The position numbers were made by a program, and so were the translations under genes. A DNA stretch of 64,000 bases from a bacterium D16-34 (GTDB taxonomy: Bacteria > Actinomycetota > Coriobacteriia > Coriobacteriales > Eggerthellaceae): NCBI GenBank assembly GCA_003612515.1, contig RAZB01000001.1, forward strand, positions 531,265-595,264, written 5' to 3'. Shown here in pieces: positions 18,546 to 28,058 of this stretch. Positions within the stretch are counted from its first letter, which is position 1; every line of letters begins with the position of its first letter. Below the pieces are notes generated by a model. The model was given only the letters and a program-made list of their open reading frames with translations, had not been told where the DNA came from and did no database searches.

Positions 18546-21332
18546 ATGTATCAAGATCATATTCATATTGTAACTAGCGGTCTTTCGCCAGAACTGAACG
18601 CAGCAATTCAAGCGTGTCCAGCATTACCTGCTTGCGAACACGCTTTTGCTGTAGTGGATGATATTGACTCATCGGGCGAGGTCAACCCGTTGTTGTCGCA
18701 AGCTGATTTGGTGATTGTGGCTTGTCCAGAACACGATGCGCTCTCCAAGGTTCATCAGGTGTTGTCTTGTATTGGGGCGCGTGCTCAGGTGATAGTTTTA
18801 GTGGACAGTGCTAACGCAGCAGGAATTGCTTGTCTTGCAGATGAGCGAATCTTTGATATCGCGACACTCCCTGTCAGCCCTGAGATGCTTGCGTTTCGTT
18901 TTAGTCGCTGGCAGCACCATCGCAAACAAGCCGATGATTTGTTCGAAGCGCAGCAGTTTTTGGATGCAACCATCAACTCAATACCTTGTTTGGTCTGGTA
19001 TAAGACTGATGCAGGCGTGCACGAAAAAGTCAACGATGCATTTTGTAAGACCGTCAATAAGCCCAAAGAGATTGTCGAAGGGAAGCGTCACGCATTCATT
19101 TGGGATGTTGAGCAAGATGATCCTGCCTGCATTGAGTCTGAGCGCATCGTCATGTCTAACCAAAAGACATGTATAGCCGAAGAGCAGGTGCAAACAGGTG
19201 ACGGAAAACGGCTGTTAACCACGTATAAGTCTCCGCTCTATAACCTAGATGGCTCTGTTATGGGCACGGTTGGTGTTGCCATCGATATTACGCAAGAGCG
19301 CGAATACGAAAACTCGCTCATTGAGAAAAACCGCAGCTTAGAGTCTATCTTTAGGTCTATGGATGGCGGTATTATCGCGCATTCTTTAGACGGGAAGCAG
19401 ATTTTAAGCATCAACGAAGCTGCGCTTTCTATTTTGGAGTGCGGATCCCTGGAAGAGCTTATGGAAAGCGGCTTTGATATGGTGGCTCCCTCGCTTTTTG
19501 AAGAAGACAAAAGGGTGGTTCGCGCACGCATCAATAGCCTCAAAAGCCCAGGCGACAGTGCAAGTATTGATTACAGAATTCGTCGCGACGATGGATCGGT
19601 GACTCATATCATGGGCAACGTTAAGCTCATGGAGCAAGATGGCGAGCTGTTCTATCAGCGCTTCTTGATTGACGTTACCGAGCAAAAACTTCGCGAAGAA
19701 GAAAAAGAGCGCCATCAACGAGATCTTATCAATGCGCTGAGCCGTGACTACTTATTGGTTTGCTCGTTTGATATGGATACAGGCGAAGGCGAGACGTTAC
19801 GCATTACAAAAGATGGAGAAGGCGCTGAACTCAAAGAGATATTTCCTGAGAAAGTTAAATTAGAAAGCTGCTTGCGCACCTACATTGAGCAGCGCGTCTA
19901 TGAAAAAGATCGCGAAATGCTTGTCGCTGCACTCTCGCGAGAATCAATATCTCTTGAGATGGCGCAGAACAAGCGTTTTGATACGACGTATCGCACCGGA
20001 TGCGATGGCAGTCTTGAATATCACCAAGCAACGGTGGTTCGAGTGCGTGATTGGAATAGCGACCATTTAGTTGTGCTCGGCCTTCGCAATGTTGATAGTC
20101 AAATTCGCGAGGAAATGCAAAAAACTACGCTCCTTGAAGAGGCGCTCATGCGGGCAAATAAAGCCAGCGAAGCAAAGAGTGCGTTTTTGACCAACATGAG
20201 CCATGACATTCGCACGCCGATGAACGCCATCATGGGCTTTACGACTTTGGCAAGCAACCATGTAACAGAAACCGAGCGTGTACGCGATTATTTGGCGAAA
20301 ATCCGTACGTCCAGTGCACATCTGCTCAGTCTCATCAACGACATTTTGGATATGAGTCGCATTGAAAGCGGTAAAGCTTCACTCGACGAAAAGCCCTGCA
20401 ATATAGCTGAAGTGTTCGACAATCTGGCGGTGATTTTGCAGTCGGAGGTGGCGCGCAATGGTTTGACGCTGACGGTGGATACGTCACACATAACACATCC
20501 TGAAGTGTATTGCGATAGCTTGAAAATCAATCAAATCATGCTTAATTTGTTGGGCAATGCAATCAAATTTACGGACGCAGATGGTTTTGTAAGTGTTCGC
20601 GTGGATGAGTTGCCTGATGCGCCCGTTGATCATGCGCGTTTTAGAGTTGTGGTAACCGACACCGGTATTGGCATGAGCGAGAGCTTTTTGGAGCATATTT
20701 TCGACCCCTTTGAGCGCGAACGCACATCAACGATTAGCGGCATTCAGGGCACCGGTCTTGGTATGGCTATCACCAAAAACCTCGTCGATATGATGAATGG
20801 CACCATTGATGTACGAAGCACGCTCGGTCAAGGTTCTGAGTTTACGCTGGTATTTACCTTGCAGCGCACATCGAAAGAAAGCTTGGCTGATGCGTTTTGT
20901 CCGACGGATACGAGCGCAAACGCAGCAGATAAGATGCGTGGTGCTCGCGTGCTCTTAGTGGACGACAACATGCTCAATCGCGAAATAGCTATCACTATTT
21001 TGCAGGACGCAGGTTTTGTCGTCGATTATGCCACCAATGGGCAAGAAGCGGTTGATATGGTTCGCAACGCAGCACCAGGATGCTATAAATTGGTGCTCAT
21101 GGATATCCAAATGCCTATCATGAACGGATACGAAGCAGCGCGGGCCATTCGAGACTATGAGCAGGAAACGCAGGCGTGCGATGCTGGGCGAATGTGCATT
21201 TTGGCAATTACTGCCGATGCATTCGATACCGATCGCAATAAAGCGCTTGCGTGCGGCATGGACGGGCACGTGCCAAAGCCTATTGAGATTGATGTGTTGT
21301 TTGATGCACTCAATAAGCTTTTGGTTGGCTAG
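18546..21332 (+). CDS. Cytoplasmic hybrid sensor histidine kinase (PAS-PAS-kinase-receiver)
   Basis: 928 residues with no transmembrane helix. The first roughly 130 residues resemble a degenerate receiver or nucleotide-type fold. Then come a PAS domain (about 140-255, ending VGVAIDITQERE), a second PAS (about 265-385, ending RFLIDVTEQK) and a PAS-like stretch to about 520. The H-box NMSHDIRTPMNAI has phosphorylatable H553. The ATPase domain carries NLLGNAIKFT, DTGIGMS and GTGLGMAI. The C-terminal receiver (about 805-925) has D853 in LMDIQMP. It should autophosphorylate in response to a cytoplasmic cue. It has no DNA-binding output, so an unlinked response regulator is expected. Confidence 0.93.
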   Translation: MYQDHIHIVTSGLSPELNAAIQACPALPACEHAFAVVDDIDSSGEVNPLLSQADLVIVACPEHDALSKVHQVLSCIGARAQVIVLVDSANAAGIACLADERIFDIATLPVSPEMLAFRFSRWQHHRKQADDLFEAQQFLDATINSIPCLVWYKTDAGVHEKVNDAFCKTVNKPKEIVEGKRHAFIWDVEQDDPACIESERIVMSNQKTCIAEEQVQTGDGKRLLTTYKSPLYNLDGSVMGTVGVAIDITQEREYENSLIEKNRSLESIFRSMDGGIIAHSLDGKQILSINEAALSILECGSLEELMESGFDMVAPSLFEEDKRVVRARINSLKSPGDSASIDYRIRRDDGSVTHIMGNVKLMEQDGELFYQRFLIDVTEQKLREEEKERHQRDLINALSRDYLLVCSFDMDTGEGETLRITKDGEGAELKEIFPEKVKLESCLRTYIEQRVYEKDREMLVAALSRESISLEMAQNKRFDTTYRTGCDGSLEYHQATVVRVRDWNSDHLVVLGLRNVDSQIREEMQKTTLLEEALMRANKASEAKSAFLTNMSHDIRTPMNAIMGFTTLASNHVTETERVRDYLAKIRTSSAHLLSLINDILDMSRIESGKASLDEKPCNIAEVFDNLAVILQSEVARNGLTLTVDTSHITHPEVYCDSLKINQIMLNLLGNAIKFTDADGFVSVRVDELPDAPVDHARFRVVVTDTGIGMSESFLEHIFDPFERERTSTISGIQGTGLGMAITKNLVDMMNGTIDVRSTLGQGSEFTLVFTLQRTSKESLADAFCPTDTSANAADKMRGARVLLVDDNMLNREIAITILQDAGFVVDYATNGQEAVDMVRNAAPGCYKLVLMDIQMPIMNGYEAARAIRDYEQETQACDAGRMCILAITADAFDTDRNKALACGMDGHVPKPIEIDVLFDALNKLLVG

Positions 21333-21465
21333 ATATTGCTACAACCAGGTCAAAGCGGCGTTTCATTTTCATGACGAATGAGGCAGGCAGGCAGCCAAAA
21401 ACCTATCCTGGCGTAAAGTAAGGGTGTCGAAACGACATCTAGAAACATATCGTCAGGAGGCTATC

Positions 21466-21711
21466 ATGAACCGCGAAGAAGAAAAGCACGAACGCATTCA
21501 TGAAGATAAAAAGCGCCATCATGCAGAAGACGAAATTCGCCATGAATGGAAAGCGGAACAGAATCGCGAATACCACGAGATGAAATCCGAGAAAGCGCCT
21601 ATCGAAGAGCGCATAGCAAACGAAGAGCGCTCAGAGCGTCGCCAAGAGCACGAGATTGCAAATGACCTGGTAGAAGAAGCAAACGAGACACTGCCAGGTG
21701 GCGAAGAATAA
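21466..21711 (+). CDS. Small highly charged helical protein, unknown function
   Basis: 81 residues. CAGGAGG sits seven bases before ATG 21466, a clear ribosome site. About half the residues are Glu, Lys, Arg or His, in patterns such as REEEKHERIHEDKKRHHAED, so it is almost certainly all-helical or coiled-coil and soluble. It has no Cys, Trp-rich or catalytic motif. I recognise no family. It is monocistronic and converges on the XRE gene. Confidence 0.7.
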   Translation: MNREEEKHERIHEDKKRHHAEDEIRHEWKAEQNREYHEMKSEKAPIEERIANEERSERRQEHEIANDLVEEANETLPGGEE

Positions 21712-21819
21712 CTTGAAGGCGCAGCTTTTAAGTTGGCGCTGATGCGCTTTTATAACATGACAGCATAGTGCCACGAATTGAGACGAGATGCATAGGCAAC
21801 AGGTTTCAAAACGTGGCAC

Positions 21820-21877
21820 TTTGCATGTGTCCACATTGTGCATGTGTCTACATCGTGCATATGTCTGCACGTTGCAC
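21820..21877. repeat. 17-bp tandem repeat, about 3.4 units, ending at a stop codon
   Basis: Units at 21820, 21837 and 21854 follow TTTGCATGTGTCCACAT with few changes. A partial fourth starts at 21871. The array ends four bases before the stop codon of the minus-strand XRE gene (21882-21884). There is no coding role on either strand. Confidence 0.8.
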
Positions 21878-21881
21878 GCGC

Positions 21882-22925
21882 TTAATCTTCGTTTGAGAAG
21901 CCCTTCATCAGAATGCTTACTATGCCGCATAAAAGACCACCAATTGGCCAAGGAAGCCAAAATAACGCGAGTGAACCTTTGGTATAGTCAACATCGCCGT
22001 TCATGGTGGGAATAAGAAGCATGCACAGGGCAATTACGGTAGCTATGATCATTATGGTGCCACAGATGGCGCTAATCTTTTTGTTGGTTCTGCTTTGTGA
22101 CAACAGCTGTGTTTTTTGATCAGCCGGAATGGCGGCATTGCTGATCTCGTGTGCTTCTAATATTTCAGCAGCGGTTTCATTGTAAAGGTCGATATTGGTA
22201 CGGCTCAACGTAAGCGAGCCATGAACTATAAAGCGCACTCCAATGCCAATAAGCGCAAGCATGACAGGAAGCCCAATTATCTCTTCAAGACCGGTGTCGC
22301 TGAGCGCAATAATGAAGCAAATTCCTACAAAGATACAAAGAATGCCACCAATAAGTTCGACAACGAATGTTTTGCGTGCCTGGTCAATGTCGGCTTTCGT
22401 ATAAAAATTCTCAAGGTAGGGGTGTGCCTTTATAAAAGCTGATCTACTCATGACAGCGGGAATGAGCAGCGAAAGCAAAACGGCAATGCCGACAAAGAGG
22501 CAAAGCAGACCAAGTGCTGCAGCGATGTTTTCGCTGAGGTAGGCCGGGTGGTACGTGGTTTCGCTTAAAGCAAAGAGAAACACCATGCATGCCACGCCAA
22601 ACAGAATTGCCATTACTCCATTGGATAGTCGGCTGGCATAAGTGGTCATAAGTTCGTCATAGCCGAACAAGTCTTTGTTCCAGCCCGATGCGGCACTACC
22701 GCTGTTTGACGCATATGGTCTATCTGTCAGGTCACCTTGTACCAAGTCATCTAAGGTGCAATTGAAGACTTCGCACATTTTAAGAAGCTTATCCATTTCT
22801 GGATAACTTCGTTCAGCTTCCCATTTTGCTACAGATTGTCGCGAAACACCTAAAAGCATCGCTAGCTGTTCTTGTGTCATATTGTTGGCACCGCGAAGGT
22901 GTAAAAGATTGTCGCGAAAGCTCAT
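21882..22925 (-). CDS. XRE-family regulator fused to a six-helix membrane domain
   Basis: 347 residues. The N-terminal 65 or so form a Cro/C1-type helix-turn-helix (MTQEQLAMLLGVSRQSVAKWE, then YPEMDKLLKMCEVFNCTLDDLV). The rest has about six transmembrane helices (roughly 102-124, 135-158, 192-214, 219-241, 287-308 and 319-342) with no known enzyme motif. Such fusions tie a DNA-binding head to the membrane and may sense envelope state. AAAGGCGAG precedes the ATG. No obvious target operon is adjacent; the surface-protein gene at 23287 is divergent and 360 bp away, so control of it is possible but untested. Confidence 0.88.
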   Translation of the reverse strand: MSFRDNLLHLRGANNMTQEQLAMLLGVSRQSVAKWEAERSYPEMDKLLKMCEVFNCTLDDLVQGDLTDRPYASNSGSAASGWNKDLFGYDELMTTYASRLSNGVMAILFGVACMVFLFALSETTYHPAYLSENIAAALGLLCLFVGIAVLLSLLIPAVMSRSAFIKAHPYLENFYTKADIDQARKTFVVELIGGILCIFVGICFIIALSDTGLEEIIGLPVMLALIGIGVRFIVHGSLTLSRTNIDLYNETAAEILEAHEISNAAIPADQKTQLLSQSRTNKKISAICGTIMIIATVIALCMLLIPTMNGDVDYTKGSLALFWLPWPIGGLLCGIVSILMKGFSNED

Positions 22926-23286
22926 ATCTCGCCTTTCTGGTTTTTGTGCTTGTATAGTTTAGTCGACTGCAGCCAGATTATGAGATAGAGCTGTTGCGTG
23001 CCACCAACCATTGCGTGCTTTATGACAAAAAAGTATGCACCTAGCGGTTGCTTTTCCCAGTTCAGGCTCTTTATGCTCGATTGTACAAAAGCCCGTGCCG
23101 TAAAAATAGCGAGAGGGATGGTTGGGGGTGGAAAGAAACAGATAGCCTCGTTCGCACCACGTTTCTACCTGATCAATTAACCATTTCTTAAGATATTTCT
23201 TTCACTCACCTTCGAACAGTCGTATCATAGTAACGATACGGTAACACCCATTTAACGAAGCTCTAACAAGAAACGGGGTGCTTAGC
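22926..23286. promoter_or_regulatory. Long divergent intergenic region with a 20-bp inverted repeat
   Basis: 361 bp with no convincing gene. CGTATC and GATACG at 23221-23240 form an inverted repeat around an 8-bp centre, about 50 bp upstream of the surface-protein start; this could be an operator. The rest is AT-rich leader. GGGGTG at 23274-23279 is a plausible ribosome site for ATG 23287. Confidence 0.45.
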
Positions 23287-26200
23287 ATGTTGCGATCGAC
23301 TCATGCCATGTCACGCAAGGTATTATCCGTTTGCCTATCTGTTGTGATGGTGCTCTCTTTGGCTTTTGGTACAACGCTTACCTCAAGCTTTGTTTCACCT
23401 GATGCAAAAGCTTATGCTGCAACAGGACCTCAGCCAGGTCAGCCTGCATATTACAACGCTCGTTGGGCTGAATGCGAAGCGAAAGTTGACTGGGCTGAAA
23501 CAGGTTTGGCTGAGTGGAACGGTAAAGCGGAGCAACCCACCCAAGGCAGCGGTACGTCCGATGATCCCTATTTGGTAACAACGCCAGAGCAGTTTCGTTG
23601 GTGCTTGGAAAAACAAGCAAGCTGCAAGCTTCAAAACGATCTTGATCTCGGTGGTCGCAGCGGTCAGAACTGGACGGGCATTGCCGCTCGAACCGCTTGG
23701 GTGTTAGATGGTAATGGCCATACGGTTTACAACCTGTATTCTCATGCTGCAACACACACCGGTCTTTTGGGAGACAGCGCGCACCCAGATTTCGTTTTGA
23801 AAAATCTGAAGGTTTCGAATGCGCTCATCAACAGCGATTCAACATACGGTGCTCCACTGATTGCGCAATTCGCAGGTGGTCAAGTGCTTGATTGCGCAGT
23901 TGAAAATGCCTTGGTGTGGCAAAGCAACGCCACAGGTGGTGCTTGGGCTGTTATGGCGGGTTGCGTTTCGTTTGGTGGCAACGGTAACGGCGGATGCGCT
24001 CTGAGCATATCAAAAAAGGTCGTTCGCAATACCTATACTGATAATGTTCATGTTTTGGGTGGCGCATGTAGTGCAGGCTTTATTGAGGCTGCACAAGCTG
24101 ACACCTTGGTTGAGAATTGTTATGCAATCAACGGAACGCTTATTGTTCCAGCAGGTCATTCAGGTGGTTTCGGATCATGCGACACCGGTCCTGTGACCTA
24201 TAGGAATTGTTTTACCAACATTGATGTGTATGGCAATGTGCAAACTGGTGTATTCCAAGGTGTTGTACATGGTGGCACGCATGAGTTTGAAAATTGCTAT
24301 GCATCAGGCAAGATTGAAGGCACCAATATTATCGGTGGATTTATTGGCGCTAACGACCGAGGAGGCCCTGCAACCTTTACGAACTGCTACTCAACCTCTA
24401 TGGTTGGCATGTCGAGCGGCGGTCAAAACATGGGAGGTTTTGCAGGCCAAGGATCAGGTCTGACCTTTACGAACTGCTATGCAGCGGGCGAGGTTGGTAC
24501 GCTGCGTTCAGCCGAAGATGGAACCCCGCTTGACGCTGCTGGTAACCCTTTGACCGGGCAAAATGTAACAGGATTTGTCGGGGATAATGCGGGCACAATC
24601 ACCAATTGCTTCTACGATAAGCAGACTACCGGTATGTGCAAATATGGCGAAATCCCTTCACGTGTAACAAGCCTTTTAACGAGTGAACTTATTGCAGGCG
24701 AAGGTTTTTCGGACATCACTGATGCAAATGGCAATCCGGTTTGGGTCTTTTCCGATGGCGGCTATCCAGAGCTCGCAGTATTTTCGCAGTCAGATGATGC
24801 AACAACGCGCGCAAGCTCAGTTGCCTCAGCTGCAACAGTGCACCTCTATGCAGCCGAAGACGGCTCTGACTATGACACTGTTCGCCATATTCGCTATGTG
24901 TTTCCGCTGACTAACAACGCAAACTCCGGAAAGCCGAACTATGCAATTGCGTGGGAGAACTATGTGGGCGAAGATCCCGCAAACCCGCTTTATCCCAATA
25001 TTAGCCCCATTTTAGATGGCGATATCCCCATTGTTTCTCTGGCAGATGTGGGTCGCTCGGACAACGTGTCGTCAGTGGCTCCTGGCGTTGGCTGGCTGCA
25101 GATTAACGCAACCGAAAGCACCAGTGGTGCAGTGGGCATGCGCCGTTTGCGCTTGGTGCCGACAACGGCAATTGCCATGGCCTCGTTTGGTGCCTCGGGC
25201 TTGGACAACGCTGATGTGGTAACGTCGCTTCCGAGCGTCAACCTTGACGGCATGAAGGTTCCGTCTGACTCTTCTATTCGCTATGACCATCGCGACACCA
25301 TTAATTTCGTGACCACAACTTCTACGGCGCTGAACAGCTTCCTTTTAGATGAGAGCACTGACAGCAAAGAAGACAAGCTCGAAAAGCACAAAATCACGTC
25401 GGTCGACTTCCCAAAGGATGCCGCATCAACTATTGGTGCAGATGGCACGCTCACTTATGAGCTCGGCACCACCATGGACGATGACGAATTGCACGTGACG
25501 CTCTACAAGCAAAATGACGAGGGCGAGTTTGAACCAATCCCGTGGACACCAGAGCTCGAACAGCTCTTCAGCGGTGAGCGCACGGCAACTGAATACGATC
25601 GTGGCGTATATCAGCTGGGTTATGAGTGGACTAACGCTGGCGCTACCGTGCTTAAGGCGCAAGGTTCAAAGACGGTTAACATTGCTGAACCTGCCTATGT
25701 GGTATATCACTGGAACGATGGCGTCCACACTGACGAGGACGAATCGTCAGACGCCTCCGAAATATACAAGGTTGATCCGGGTTGCTATTTGGTCGGCACC
25801 ACGCTGGGCGACAACATCGTGCCAGTTCCTGAGCGTCACGGTTACACGGTTCGCTATTGGGCGCAAGCTCCTGAAGGCGAATTTGCCGAGGACGGAACGC
25901 TTACCAACGAGATGACAGCCACAACGCAATTGCACGCTGGTCGAAACGATGTATATGCAGTCTGGGTGCCAAACAAACATGCGGTTGAGGTACGCGACGA
26001 TGCTGGCAACGTGATTGCACGCGATCCCGATGTTGAATTCGATAAGCCTATTGCAGGTATTCTGACGGATCTCGGTGCGAATGAGAAACTGAGCGATCCT
26101 GACACGGTGGTGGGCTGGACAACAACGCCTGGTGGCTCTACAGTCACTGTTGATGATGAGACAACCATGCCTGATGAGAACGTGGTTTTGTACCCCGTTC

Positions 26201-27918
26201 GCAAAGCGGTGTCTCAGATGGCAAAAACGGTCAAGAACCAAACGCATGCAACGGGCGAAAACAACGTTGGAGACCTTTTGGAATATACCATCTCTGCAAT
26301 CAACGCAGGACCGGCTAACTCCGCTTGGCAAAATGCTTTGATCGCGGATCGTCTGCCAGCAGGCATTAGCTATGTGGCAGGTTCGCTGAAGCTTATCTCG
26401 CCCGATGGCAAAACCACGGCTCTGAGCGATGTTGCCTATGATGAGTCCACGCATACGCTGTCATATCAGCTGCCCACAATTGCTGGTGGTCAGACATATC
26501 AGCTGGTCTTCACAGGCAAAATCAATAGCCTCGCGGTTGATGTGACCGATGGCGAAGAAGGTGCAGCAAATCGAGATATCGGCAATCTCGCTACCGGTTC
26601 TGGTCAGGGCTCGGATGGCACTAATATAGAACCAATTGTGACTGATAAGGCGTATCCAAATCTTGATCCAGAAGCTGACATTACGCCGGGCACAGACCCT
26701 GGTAGCTGGATTGTGACGCCGTTTGATCCATCCCCGAGCATTGAAAAAGAAGTGGTTAATACCACCGATCCTGTAGGTCCTACTCAGGTGGGTGACACGT
26801 TACAGGTAACTATTACCATCAAAAACGATACGCCAGATTCAGTTTGGGACGATGTTGTGGTGACCGATCCGGTATCTGGTGGCACACAGGTGGTACCTGG
26901 TTCAATTAAGCTTGTTGATCCGGACGGCAACGAGATTGCTGTTCCTGATGATGCGTATGACCCGACAACTGGCAAGATTACCTATGAGGTAGGACCTATC
27001 GGCGGGGACAAAGAATACCAACTGGTATATGAGGTTGTTGTCGGCGAAGATGCTGTTGGCAAGCCGCTTGAGTTTGATCCAACTACGGGTACGGGCAATG
27101 CGCCTCACGGCGAAGAGGTGGTGGTTGATTCGGGCGAACCGAGCGCACCAACGTTTCCGGAGGCACCAAACGGGACAGTTGATGACAAGGTGTATTGGGG
27201 AGACCCTGCCGGTCATATCGCTAAGACGGCTGAAAATCTCACGCGTCCTGGCGAACAGACCCGAGTGGGCGACACCATTTCGTATACGCTTGTTGCAAGC
27301 AACATAAACACCGGCTCAAAGTGGCAAGATGTCGTCATTTTTGACGAGCTGCCCGAAGGGCTTTCGCCGGATATGACAACAGCAGAATTGCTATTGCCAG
27401 GTGGCAAGCGTGTGGAAGTTTCGCCAGACGCATACAACCAAGCAACGAATCGCATTGCGGTATATGTCGGTGATTTGTTCGGCAAAGAGCAAGCAACGCT
27501 TACCTTTGAAGCGCGCGTAGCAGACAACGCTGCTGGTGCAGATATCGGAAATATCGGTGCTGCAAAAGGCGGTACTGACCTGCCAAATGGTGGTTGGATC
27601 ACCGAGCAGTTGGGCTCAGGAGAGCAAGGAGCGTGGCTTCCGGGTGATGCTTACACGCCAGCTTTTGGCGATGCGTCGTTGCCGGAAGGCGCCATCGCAA
27701 CTGACCCGGTATATCCGCATGATATGGATGAGATCAATGGCGTGCTCGCACTTGATGGCACAGAAGCCAGTCCGCTGACTCGTTTGCCGCGTACGCTTGG
27801 GGAGAGCTTGTTAGCTCCAACGGGCGACCCGCTTGGTGTGGTTTGCACAACGTTGGGAGTGCTGGTGTTGGGTGTTGGTGTCGTGATTGGTCGACGTTTG
27901 TGGTGTAAACAACCATAA
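23287..27918 (+). CDS. Giant surface protein: GLUG/beta-helix head, three DUF11 units, LAPTG anchor
   Basis: 1543 residues. A Sec signal peptide (MLRSTHAMSRKVLSVCLSVV to AYAA) is followed by a head (about 92-500) of repeating NCYA...G.GGF.G strands like GLUG motifs, probably a right-handed beta-helix. A middle region follows. An InlB-B-repeat-like segment (about 800-970) contains HGYTVRYWAQ. Three DUF11-type stalk domains at about 977-1092, 1152-1268 and 1309-1425 each contain VGD.L.YT and a LP.G or similar turn. The C-terminus has LAPTGD (about 1509), a hydrophobic helix and RR. This LAXTG signal differs from the LPXTG of the first protein. Adhesive role inferred. ATG 23287 is preferred over GTG 23278. 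Confidence 0.9.
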   Translation: MLRSTHAMSRKVLSVCLSVVMVLSLAFGTTLTSSFVSPDAKAYAATGPQPGQPAYYNARWAECEAKVDWAETGLAEWNGKAEQPTQGSGTSDDPYLVTTPEQFRWCLEKQASCKLQNDLDLGGRSGQNWTGIAARTAWVLDGNGHTVYNLYSHAATHTGLLGDSAHPDFVLKNLKVSNALINSDSTYGAPLIAQFAGGQVLDCAVENALVWQSNATGGAWAVMAGCVSFGGNGNGGCALSISKKVVRNTYTDNVHVLGGACSAGFIEAAQADTLVENCYAINGTLIVPAGHSGGFGSCDTGPVTYRNCFTNIDVYGNVQTGVFQGVVHGGTHEFENCYASGKIEGTNIIGGFIGANDRGGPATFTNCYSTSMVGMSSGGQNMGGFAGQGSGLTFTNCYAAGEVGTLRSAEDGTPLDAAGNPLTGQNVTGFVGDNAGTITNCFYDKQTTGMCKYGEIPSRVTSLLTSELIAGEGFSDITDANGNPVWVFSDGGYPELAVFSQSDDATTRASSVASAATVHLYAAEDGSDYDTVRHIRYVFPLTNNANSGKPNYAIAWENYVGEDPANPLYPNISPILDGDIPIVSLADVGRSDNVSSVAPGVGWLQINATESTSGAVGMRRLRLVPTTAIAMASFGASGLDNADVVTSLPSVNLDGMKVPSDSSIRYDHRDTINFVTTTSTALNSFLLDESTDSKEDKLEKHKITSVDFPKDAASTIGADGTLTYELGTTMDDDELHVTLYKQNDEGEFEPIPWTPELEQLFSGERTATEYDRGVYQLGYEWTNAGATVLKAQGSKTVNIAEPAYVVYHWNDGVHTDEDESSDASEIYKVDPGCYLVGTTLGDNIVPVPERHGYTVRYWAQAPEGEFAEDGTLTNEMTATTQLHAGRNDVYAVWVPNKHAVEVRDDAGNVIARDPDVEFDKPIAGILTDLGANEKLSDPDTVVGWTTTPGGSTVTVDDETTMPDENVVLYPVRKAVSQMAKTVKNQTHATGENNVGDLLEYTISAINAGPANSAWQNALIADRLPAGISYVAGSLKLISPDGKTTALSDVAYDESTHTLSYQLPTIAGGQTYQLVFTGKINSLAVDVTDGEEGAANRDIGNLATGSGQGSDGTNIEPIVTDKAYPNLDPEADITPGTDPGSWIVTPFDPSPSIEKEVVNTTDPVGPTQVGDTLQVTITIKNDTPDSVWDDVVVTDPVSGGTQVVPGSIKLVDPDGNEIAVPDDAYDPTTGKITYEVGPIGGDKEYQLVYEVVVGEDAVGKPLEFDPTTGTGNAPHGEEVVVDSGEPSAPTFPEAPNGTVDDKVYWGDPAGHIAKTAENLTRPGEQTRVGDTISYTLVASNINTGSKWQDVVIFDELPEGLSPDMTTAELLLPGGKRVEVSPDAYNQATNRIAVYVGDLFGKEQATLTFEARVADNAAGADIGNIGAAKGGTDLPNGGWITEQLGSGEQGAWLPGDAYTPAFGDASLPEGAIATDPVYPHDMDEINGVLALDGTEASPLTRLPRTLGESLLAPTGDPLGVVCTTLGVLVLGVGVVIGRRLWCKQP

Positions 27919-27950
27919 GCGAGCTGGCTCACGATAAAATGTAAGCCATC

Positions 27951-27989
27951 AATTGCAAGCTATAAATTGCGAGCTATATAATTGCAAGC
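27951..27989. repeat. Three AATTGC[AG]AGC direct repeats, period 14-15 bp
   Basis: Copies at 27951, 27965 and 27980 lie 33 bp after the surface-protein stop and before the PfkB gene. Linkers are CTATA-like. They could be slippage products or binding sites upstream of the kinase gene. Confidence 0.65.
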
Positions 27990-28058
27990 AAAAAGATACA
28001 AGTGGGGCGTTGGTCTATTCAGATCGGCGCCCCTTTTCAAAGTGCGAAGGGCAAAGGC

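Noticed and set aside
22998..23180. 60-codon frame upstream of the surface-protein gene
   Set aside because: No ribosome site, no recognisable motif, and it sits in a promoter region.
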